NCBI GenBank assembly: GCA_028753945.1
Contig: JAPNXP010000012.1
Span: 5,602,501-5,666,500 of the forward strand
Direction of reading: 5' to 3'
Length of the DNA: 64,000 bases
From: Hexactinellida sp. DTS-2022
Lineage: Eukaryota; Porifera; Hexactinellida
Shown here: positions 43,250 through 51,900 of the stretch, piece after piece
Position numbering within the stretch: the first letter of the stretch is position 1
How the letters are laid out: each line of letters begins with the position of its first letter
The notes under the pieces: model-generated
The model's input: only the letters and a program-made list of their open reading frames with translations
Told to the model about the DNA's origin: nothing
The model's database searches: none
Program-made: the position numbers and the translations under genes

Positions 43250-44215
43250 ATGGCAGAGAGGAACCCCCGAATCCCTCACTCCGTACAGTCTCTGCTGTAC
43301 GTGGAGAGGGGAGGGAAGTACTGTGGGTACAAACTGGAACTAATTAGTGATACAATAAGTTCTGATTTGAAAGAATTCCTGATTTGTTCGCAATGCAAGG
43401 GGATAAGTAGAATGGCTAGACAAGTGGGAGCAAATACAGTTTGTGAAGTGTGCGTCATTGGAACAGCTGGTAATCTCGATGAGAGAGTTGAAAATAAAGT
43501 GTCTTTTCTAAACTCAAAGTGTCCTCTGTCGGGAAATGACTGTGATTGGGAAGGGGTGTTAGGGGAAATTGAAGAACACATGCTTGTTTGTTCAAAACTG
43601 GTGATACAATGTGAGCTGGAATGTGGCGTTGTATTTGAGAGAGAAAACATAGAAGAACACAACAAAGAAGTATGTCCACTGAGAATCATTGAATGCCAAT
43701 ATTGCAGAATAGAAATACAAGTAAATAAAGAGAACTATCACATAGGGGAGTGTGTTAATCATCCAGACACAGAAATACTATGCCCTTATAAGGAGTTAGG
43801 CTGTGACGAAATAGTCCTAAGGATGAATAAGGACATACACCTAGCAGAGAATATGATTGGTCACCAGAAGCTAGTGCTAGATCAACTGAATCAGCTGAGA
43901 AATAGGAACCAACAGCTGGAACAACTCAATGAAGAACAGAAAAGTAGGCACCTGCAACAGGAAATGGTCAACAAAGAACAAGAAAGAGTCAACAAACAAC
44001 ATAAATATAGGATTGGGACAATTGAGGCATCAGCAACAAATAAAAAGGGGAAAGATAAACGTATAAGGAAGGTGTGGGTCATAATAGAACTGGTTCTAGC
44101 AGGAATAGCAGTTGTGCTGGCAGCTATAATAGGAATATCTGTAGCTACAAGCTTTGCTAATGGAATTCAATACAACTTAGAGCAAATACAGTCTTTAAAA
44201 GAAAGCACAAGATAA
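43250..44215 (+). CDS. TRAF-type zinc-finger membrane protein, array gene 6 (truncated chimera)
   Basis: 321 codons: the full finger region, coiled coil and membrane helix, then SLKESTR and TAA. No stalk repeats, as in gene 1. The finger region mixes types: IGTAGNLDERV and LSGNDCDWEGVLGE are shared with gene 7, while the coiled coil and membrane helix are of the gene 1-5 type. The stop falls within a few codons of the early stop in gene 4. Confidence 0.7.
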   Translation: MAERNPRIPHSVQSLLYVERGGKYCGYKLELISDTISSDLKEFLICSQCKGISRMARQVGANTVCEVCVIGTAGNLDERVENKVSFLNSKCPLSGNDCDWEGVLGEIEEHMLVCSKLVIQCELECGVVFERENIEEHNKEVCPLRIIECQYCRIEIQVNKENYHIGECVNHPDTEILCPYKELGCDEIVLRMNKDIHLAENMIGHQKLVLDQLNQLRNRNQQLEQLNEEQKSRHLQQEMVNKEQERVNKQHKYRIGTIEASATNKKGKDKRIRKVWVIIELVLAGIAVVLAAIIGISVATSFANGIQYNLEQIQSLKESTR

Positions 44216-44415
44216 CATACGTACATAAATGCTACTGTTTGGAACCTTAAGGAAATGAAATCTGTAGATGCATATACGTGTGACCATGTTATATGCCTCT
44301 ATTCCGGGAATCCTGTACAAATATCGAATGGATTTGAGATTAGTTATAATACAAATATTAGACTAACAGTCTATTTCGACACATAAGAGAAGATTGAGTA
44401 TAGTCAGATGTAAAT
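44216..44415 (+). pseudogene. Gene 7-type C-terminal remnant fused behind array gene 6
   Basis: In the same frame as gene 6 and directly after its stop: NATVWNLKEMKSVDAY and IRLTVYFDT, clearly homologous to the end of gene 7, including the 3' flank. The middle of the C-terminal domain is missing. A recombination between a gene 1-type and a gene 7-type copy explains this. Confidence 0.65.
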
Positions 44416-44920
44416 AACTTAGTATGTAATATTGTTTGTATAAATAAGTTAACTGTAGTTAACATGATTAGTATTGGACCCTGATTTGTGTGTGAGTTGA
44501 TAATAAAATAAATAAACATGTTAAAGGGTCTAGAGGTAAGAAAGGAATAGCCATAATGGTTGTTACAACAATTACACACGAGTATAGTCTGATGAGTCAA
44601 GCCTGTTACATATAAGTTCAAACCATTGGTATATTAATATGTCTACAGTACACCCTGGTTAGTACGATTCCTCGCTAGTCAGAACAGGAGTTTTCGAAAA
44701 AATAAGTCTAGTCTCAGACAAGTATTTTAGGTAGGATACTAGTATATGTTTAGTTTGGATTTAAAAGGTTTGGAGAAGTTTGGTTCGGATTATCGGGGTA
44801 TCATTTACATATGCCTATAGAAAATGTATTACTTCACTAATGAATCAGTACAGAATTTTTTGTTTGTTCTGTATAAGGTTATTTTGTCGTTACATAAAGA
44901 ATAATTACAATACGTATAAC

Positions 44921-45135
44921 CAGGGTGTTATCCAGGCGTATTGAGCGCTCCTAAAGGAGCGTAATTTGGATGGATTTTAATCTAGGCGTACAAAAATCGT
45001 GTCTAGGCGTAGAATATCGAGAGATGCTCCCATAGACTTAATACAAAATGTGCAAACTAGGTGTACAAAATGAACATTTGACCGAGCTCAAACTAAATCT
45101 AGGCGCGGAGAAAATTTTGTCTGGATGAAAGCCTG
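44921..45135. mobile_element. hAT-like MITE with exact 8-bp target duplication
   Basis: Ends CAGGGTGTTATCCAGGCG and CTGGATGAAAGCCTG. CGTATAAC flanks both sides (44913-44920, 45136-45143). The sister element is at 55401. Confidence 0.75.
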
Positions 45136-45267
45136 CGTATAACTGTGTACTGTATATACAAAGTCCTGTGGCCATAAAAGTTAATTATCTACAACAAGTC
45201 GCCTCTGTGTAAGAGACATGTTATAGTGAGATATGGGAACATACAGTATAGCTGTATGGTTATACCT

Positions 45268-45633
45268 TATTATAGGAAATTAACGCTCCATGAAATTAAC
45301 GCGAATTGGAGCTGAACATTTTCAAATACATGAAATTAACGCGAATAAATTTTATTTAAAAAATACCGGATTATTAATCTCCAGATTTAATACTCTTATT
45401 GTGCCCAAAAAGGCTTACAATCTACTTGATAGACATGGTATATCCTTTCAAACTAGTTGCACATCTTAAAATATGTAGCTCGGAAGTTTGTCCATCCATT
45501 GTATAATTTTGCTAAATAATAGCAGGAAATTAAGGTCATGGAAATTAACGCTCTATTAAATTAAGGCGAAGGAAATTAACGCGATTTGGAGAAATTAGCG
45601 TTAATTTCATGGCGCGTTAATTTCCTATAATAA
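45268..45633. mobile_element. Inverted-repeat element rich in GAAATTAACGC
   Basis: Ends TTATTATAGGAAATTAACGC and its complement. The interior repeats GAAATTAACGCGAAT several times in both orientations. Confidence 0.65.
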
Positions 45634-46057
45634 AGTACTGTTGTATGACGGTTTACTTACCATGACAGTTTACTTACCTATATTACTATAACCATTATTA
45701 ACCATGGATACTTTCTATCCATGACGGTTTAGTTACCGTCTTTGCAATGGCTTCACACTTTATACTTTCTATTACGCATCTACACTTATAAGGATTCACA
45801 TCTCAAATTCTAATTTACTTTTCATAATTTGAACATAGCATTTAATAATTTCCATAATAGCTTAGATATTTTGGGCAATAATGACATTTTCCAATTAGAA
45901 TTTGAGATATGAATCCTTATAAGTGTAGATGTGTAATAGAAAGTATAAAGTGTGAAGCCATTGCAAAGACGGTAAGTAAACCGTCATGGATAGAAAGTAT
46001 CCATGGTTAATTATTGTTATATTAATAGAGGTAAGTAAACTGTCATACAACAGTACT
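45634..46057. mobile_element. Foldback element with about 165-bp arms
   Basis: AGTACTGTTGTATGACGG at the left is matched by its complement at the right. The arms pair through TTTCTATCCATGACGG and CTTATAAGGATTCA. It abuts the element at 45268 and cuts off the left half of the hAT MITE that follows. Confidence 0.75.
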
Positions 46058-46242
46058 ACATATTAAACCTGTATTACTAAAAAGTTTTGCTTACAAGAAA
46101 TGATTATTAATACAAAATTTGCCAAATATCTCACTATAAAAAATGCTTTAATTATATCTCGCGGTCCTACAAAAAGTGCCTCGCGGACCCCAGTTTGGGA
46201 CCCCTGCTCTAAAGAAACATACTGTCGGCACAGTTATTATTT
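46058..46242. mobile_element. Truncated hAT MITE and right arm of palindromic element R
   Basis: 46058-46207 matches the right half of the hAT MITE at 35323, and 46208-46242 the R arm beyond it (ACATACTGTCGGCAC), so the insertion was inherited by duplication. Confidence 0.7.
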
Positions 46243-46344
46243 CAGATTTTTAATATATGCGAGGCCTTCGGTCTCGGTCGCTTTGCAACGGATCGGTGCT
46301 ACACACCTCAAGTATTTGGGGAGCCAATGTATGTCAACTAATTA

Positions 46345-46657
46345 TCAATGCTATATACTAATTAGCACAAGATTTACCTTCTGTATAATAAATTGTTTGA
46401 TTAATTCGCTGCACTACTCTCATGAATAAGTCATATATTATGCAGAGATATAGGTCAGTAAATCGTGTAATATATAGATAGATATATAATTCATAGTCGC
46501 TATTTGGTAATATGTAAGTATACTTAAAATAGAACGTATAAGGTTACACTTGTGGGAGAATACAACTGGTACAGTCACTATAAGGCACTCAGCTTATGCA
46601 TACAGGGCATTGAGAAGTTATCACAGTTAACCAGATTCAAGAAACAACTAACAACTA
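46345..46657 (+). promoter_or_regulatory. Conserved 5' flank and leader of array gene 7
   Basis: Mini-ORF at 46596-46613. One of the two TATAAGG words sits in TCACTATAAGG instead of TCAGTATAAGG. Confidence 0.45.
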
Positions 46658-48067
46658 ATGGCAGAGAGGAACCCCCGAATCCCTCACTCCGTACAGTCTC
46701 TGCTGTACGTGGAGAGGGGAGGGAAGTACTGTGGGTACAAACTGGAGCTAATTAACGGGAATATCGGTACGGAATGGGAAAAGTTCCTGATTTGTTCGCA
46801 ATGCAAGGGGATAAGTAGAAAGGCTAGACAAGTGGGAGCAAATACAGTTTGTGAAGTGTGCGTCATAGGAACAGCTGGTAATCTCGATGAAAGAGTTGAA
46901 AATAAAGTGTCTTCTCTAAACTCAAAGTGTCCTCTGTCGGGAAATGGGTGTGATTGGGAAGGGGTGTTAGGGGAAATAGAACAACACATGGAAGTGTGTT
47001 TGAAGGTGTTGGTAAAATGTGAGTTGGAATGTGGCATCGCATTTGAGAGAGAAAACATAGAACAACACAACAAAGAAGTATGCCCACTGAAAATCATAGA
47101 ATGCCAATATTGTAGAATAGAAATACAAGTAAAGGAAGAGAACCATCACATAGGGGAGTGTGTTAATCATCCAGACACAGAAATAGCATGCCCTTATAAG
47201 GAGTTAGGCTGTGACACAATAGTCCTAAGGAAGAATAAGGACGTACACCTAGCAGAGAATACGATTGGTCACCAGAAGCTAATGTTAAATCAACTGAGTC
47301 AGCTGAGAAATAGGAACAGACAGCTGGTACAACAACAGAATAATCTGAATGAAGAACAGAGGAATAGAATAGGCGCTATTGTGAGGTCGGCAACCGAGAG
47401 GGAGAGGGAGCAGAGAAACGATATGGATGCGCTCTTAGCTCTGGTAACTAAAGTTAAGAAGAAGTGGAGGTCATCGATCGTATGTTCAATCCTGATTTCA
47501 ATAACGATAATAATAACAATAACTGCTGCTATTATTACACCCGTTGTTCTCGTTTTCAATGATCAATATAGTTCGCAGCAGTATGATTTACAGCAAATAA
47601 ACTCCAATCGAGATTCAATAGTGTCCAATTCTGAGATAATACAGTCTCTATTGGCTAACGTAGAGTATATTTATAATTACAGTGAAACAAGAGGAAGGGT
47701 TCTACAGGGAATAGAATGGATTCAATACCTGGATATCATGGAAGATAAATCTGCACCTATTTTCTATTTGGATGACTGTAAGGTGATACTAAGAGCACAA
47801 ACGACGGATTTTGACTCACAAACAAATACGGTGAATGTACAATACTATGTCATAGGATGGGAAGAGGAACAAAACGGCGACTGTGCGATAACATTTATAA
47901 ATGCTACTGTTTGGAACCTTAACGAAATGAAATATGTAGATGCATTTACGGATGACCAGACTTCATACATCTATTCCGATTATCTTATACAAATATCGAA
48001 TAAATTTGAGATTGATTATATTTCAAAGTTTAGACTAACCGTCTATTTCGACACAGAAGAAGATTGA
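46658..48067 (+). CDS. TRAF-type zinc-finger membrane protein, array gene 7 (divergent C-terminal half)
   Basis: 469 residues. The first 230 follow the family with local changes (ELINGNIGTEWEKF, EQHMEVCLKVLVKCEL). After that it departs: an acidic/basic segment TEREREQRNDMDALLALV, a different membrane helix (SILISITIIITITAAIIT, about 280-305), a short stalk related to one repeat unit (QQINSNRDSIVSNSEIIQ), and a C-terminal domain sharing only GRVLQGIEWI, FYLDDCKV and LTVYFDTE spacing with the others. INATVW contains a possible N-glycosylation site. Likely the most ancestral or the most selected member; order of events unknown. Confidence 0.78.
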   Translation: MAERNPRIPHSVQSLLYVERGGKYCGYKLELINGNIGTEWEKFLICSQCKGISRKARQVGANTVCEVCVIGTAGNLDERVENKVSSLNSKCPLSGNGCDWEGVLGEIEQHMEVCLKVLVKCELECGIAFERENIEQHNKEVCPLKIIECQYCRIEIQVKEENHHIGECVNHPDTEIACPYKELGCDTIVLRKNKDVHLAENTIGHQKLMLNQLSQLRNRNRQLVQQQNNLNEEQRNRIGAIVRSATEREREQRNDMDALLALVTKVKKKWRSSIVCSILISITIIITITAAIITPVVLVFNDQYSSQQYDLQQINSNRDSIVSNSEIIQSLLANVEYIYNYSETRGRVLQGIEWIQYLDIMEDKSAPIFYLDDCKVILRAQTTDFDSQTNTVNVQYYVIGWEEEQNGDCAITFINATVWNLNEMKYVDAFTDDQTSYIYSDYLIQISNKFEIDYISKFRLTVYFDTEED

Positions 48068-48395
48068 GTATAGTCAGAAGTAAATAACTTAGTATTGCAT
48101 TGGTGTTTGTATAGATAAGGTAACTGTAGTTATATCATTAGTATTAGGCCCAGATTTGTGTGTGAGTTGATAATAAAATAAAGAAAACATGTTAAAGGGT
48201 CTAGGGGTAGCAAAGGAATAGCCGTAATGGTTGTTACAACAATAACACACGAGTATGAGGCAAGCCTGTTACATATACCGTAAGTTTAGTTAATTGAAAT
48301 GGTTATTAGAAGACTGGGATGAAATACGTTCTCGTTGGGAGTATATAAATACAACCGTAAGCAGAGAGGTAGAACCGGTCGAATTCTATCCTATA

Positions 48396-48541
48396 CAGTA
48401 GAACCTCGTTAGTAGGAACACCAGGGAACCGTCATAATGCATTCGCCTTATCCGTAATTCGTATTAAGTTATATAATTTGTATTGAAAAGGCTTTGAAGG
48501 GAACTAAAATAGTGTTCGTATCAAATAAGGAGGTTGTACTG
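48396..48541. mobile_element. pogo-like MITE, family P2
   Basis: CAGTAGAACCTCGTTAGTAG to AAGGAGGTTGTACTG, in the interval between the array and USP8. Confidence 0.6.
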
Positions 48542-48739
48542 TAATATAGTATTGAGGTGTTATATAACTCTTGTGCAATATGAATTATTGAAATGGCAAG
48601 AGAGGGTTTGTTAACAAAACAAGTTTAACAATAACTGATATATGATCACCTGTTAAGTAAATAAACTCAAACACACAACAACATCAATACATTTCAGTAT
48701 AAATAGACAAATACCAGCTAGTCATTGTAAGTGTTGAGT

Positions 48740-48890
48740 AAACAAGCAACCAAATAACCAAACAAACAAACAATCAAACAACAAATAAACAAACAACCAA
48801 ACAATAAACCAAACAACCAAACAAATAACCAAACAACCAACCAAATAAACAAATAAACAACCAACCAAATAAACAAACAATAACAAATAT
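48740..48890. repeat. A-rich (AACAAACAACC)n repeat
   Basis: AACAAACAA and AACCAAACA words repeat over 150 bp, just past the USP8 stop on the opposite strand. Frames across it are low-complexity and non-coding. Confidence 0.75.
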
Positions 48891-48921
48891 AAAGTCCCAT
48901 TTGATATCATGCAATAGGTGT

Positions 48922-51900
48922 CTACAGTTTGATTTTAGGCGTAAAGTCAACCGAGGTATAAAACAGCATATATCCGTTCTTACTCATTACATTACCCGTG
49001 GACATATCACGGACCACGCTATCATCAAACGTGTAGAACTTAGCACTCGCGGCGTGACGCACAAAGGCCGTATAGTGGCCCCCGTCGAGGGTCCCTGTGT
49101 GGTTGGACACGGCGAACAGCTGATAGGGAGGGGGCTTAAGGGGGCCTAGGGTCATAGGGGCGAGGTCTAGACCTGAGATCGGGAAGTTAACATTCGTGTC
49201 CAGCTTTTGTTTCCACTTTCCTACAAACGAGAATCGTTTCAGGTGTATCAACAGCACGGGAGGGAGCCGCCATATTTCCAGCTGTTTGGCTGACTCCCTA
49301 TGTGTCTGGCAGCGCACACAAAACCAGCTATTGCTACCCGACACGCGCTCCGCCTTCGTAAAGTGTCGCACGCAGTCCAGCAGCGAGACACTGTTTGGAC
49401 TAGGGATGGGTACGGATAGGTACATGAACGCCTCAAATGTCACAGAAGTGCAGCCACAATGCAGACAGGTGAGAGTGCTCTTAAACTGCCCTTGGAACAA
49501 ATCTACTATGATGGAATCGTTCCGTTTCAAGTGTATATCCCAGGAGAGTTGTGCGGCCCTATTATCGGGCACCCCGGTATTGTCCTGTTCCTGTATATAC
49601 TCCTTCTTTAACACCTTATTAAGATCTTCGTGGAGCCCGTCTAATAGAAAGGCTAGGAACTCCTGTGAATCGTGCTGCTGTGACCCAGAAAACTGTGGTG
49701 CAAATTTAGATAGCACCCTCTTGAAGTCCTTAGGAGCGATGCTCTTGTAGTTACCTCTCCACAGGGCCTGTGTCAGAAAAGCGAACTCCTCAGCTATCTC
49801 CCCTCCCATGCCTAGCGGGTTAACAGGATTAACGTGCTGTATGAAGCGCAGCGTTATAAAGTACTCTGCCAGAGGGTAGGTAGCAGACAGGCACTGGAGT
49901 ATAGAGTTCATGAAACAGGTGTTGCCCAGGTTCTTGAGTCCGGTTAAGGCTTGCCCCCCTCCCCCATAGGAGGGGTCGTAGGATCGGGTTTTGGACTTAG
50001 CCTGGATGCGGGCTAGAATCTGGGGGTAGTAGGGGTTTGAGAGGGCGGGGTTCTTAGTGGCGCGAGATGGCACCTCCGGGGTTTGGGAGGGAGATGGTTT
50101 GGTGGCTCTGTCGAAAGCGGGAGTGGAGGTGTGGCCAGGGGAGACAATGGGGTCAGAAGCGGACTTAGGAATATCAGCTTGCTTAAACGAGCTGAGAAGA
50201 GCTCCCTTAGTCTTGCCCTGCATGATGTTAGGCTGCTGGGACACAATCCAGGCAGTAGGGGGATTCCAATGTGTCGTTTTGGTTTTGTCGTCTTGGTAGT
50301 AGAACCGACCAGTGGCCGAATCGAACAGTTTCCGCCAACCGATAGGCAATCCATGGTTCAGCTGCATTTGAGGCGCGGTACTGTCTTCTGCTAGGAACTG
50401 GTGAGAGGTGTTTGCAGCCTGTGCCGACTGTGCCAACTTCTGTTGCTCCAAAACCGACTTCTTGACCAGTTCGAACTCCTGTTTATCTCTCTCCAGCTGC
50501 TGCTTGCTCTCGGCTACCTGTCGCTTCTCGTCGCTGAGTAGACTCTTCTCCCTCTCCACCAGAGCCTTGTCCCTCGTGAGACTCGCTATCTCCTGTCTCA
50601 GCTGTTCCTTGCTCTGCTCCTCCATGGCCAGCATTCGCTGCTGCTTCTCGGAGAGCGCAGTGTTAGCTCGCCGCGCCTCGCTGGCTATGGCCGCCAGCAT
50701 ATTCTGTTTCTGGAACTCTATGTCCCGCTCTGAGCCGGCCAGCTGTTCCAGGGCCCGCACCTTCTCCTCCAGCTGCTCCCGCCCCGCCAGCTGACTCTCC
50801 AGCTCCCGCAGTCTCCGCTCCTTGGACAGCAGCTCAAGGCCCAGCTGGTCCGTAGGGGAGGGCAACAGCTGATCAGTCCTCCCAAGTAACAGCTGATCCG
50901 TAGGCAGCAGCTGATCTGTAGGCAGCAGCTGATCCGTCCTCCCAGGTAACAGCTGATCCGTAGGTACCAGGGGAGCAGTAGGTACTGGGGGAGCAGTAGG
51001 TACTGGGGCCCGGGGGAGGGGGACAGGGGGCAGGGAGACAGCTGTCTCGTAGGAGGGAGGGGTGGGGACCGGAGTGTAGGGGACAGTAGATACAGAGGGC
51101 ATGAGGGCCATGCCCTCATTGGCTGGGGGCATATATGGAATGTTATTGGTTGTTGGGAGCAAGGAAGAAGAAATGTCATCGGTTGTTGGGGGCAAATAAG
51201 GAATGTTATTGGTTGTTGGGGGCAATGAGCAAAGAATGTTGTTGGTTGTTGGGGGCATATATGGAATGCTATCGGTTGCTGGGGGCAATGAGGACGGAAT
51301 GTTGGTTGCTGGGGGCGTATAAAGAATGTTGATACGGGCGGGTTTGGGCGGGATAATAGGGAGAGAGGCGAGGAGAGGAACAGTGGCTGTTTCTGTGACG
51401 TCATTCTCCATTCCCTCTGTGCTCTCGTAGGTGGGAGGCGGGGGCTCATCAGGAGCTACGTAACTGGAACCATCTGTCTCCATGGTTCCATTAGAGGGGG
51501 CCTGAGGGGGGGCCCGTCTGGGTTTGAAGAAATCCTCCGAAGGTTTGGGAGGGGGCGAGTCTATTGTTGGGAATGTTACGTCATCGCTTACCGGAATATC
51601 AACCGGTTTAACCGCGGGATTCCCGTCGGAATATGCGGGGTAATGCAGCCCCCATGACTCGTAGCCCCCATCTAGCACCCTGGGGGGCTCAAACAGTTCC
51701 CCTCGGGTGTCCGCCTTACAGAGACTCTCCCGTAACAGCAACACAGGGGTGTCTAGGCCAGCTGTTAGCTCCTGGGAACTGGAGTCCATAAGGGCTAGCA
51801 AGACACTGCTTATAGACAGGTTATAGGGGGATAGCGCTTGTCTTATATCCTGTAAGGATAGGGATATAAGGGGTATGTCAGTTGGGAGGTAGACTATGGG

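Noticed and set aside
29221-46755. About 67-codon frame beginning GTG GGA GAA upstream of each array gene and overlapping its start
   Set aside because: Starts with GTG, not ATG, and is preserved only because the leader and gene start are conserved at the DNA level; the main frame carries the domain signal.
50718-51449. 243-codon Pro/Ser-rich frame overlapping USP8
   Set aside because: Alternative frame of the proline-rich repeat region of USP8 on the same strand.
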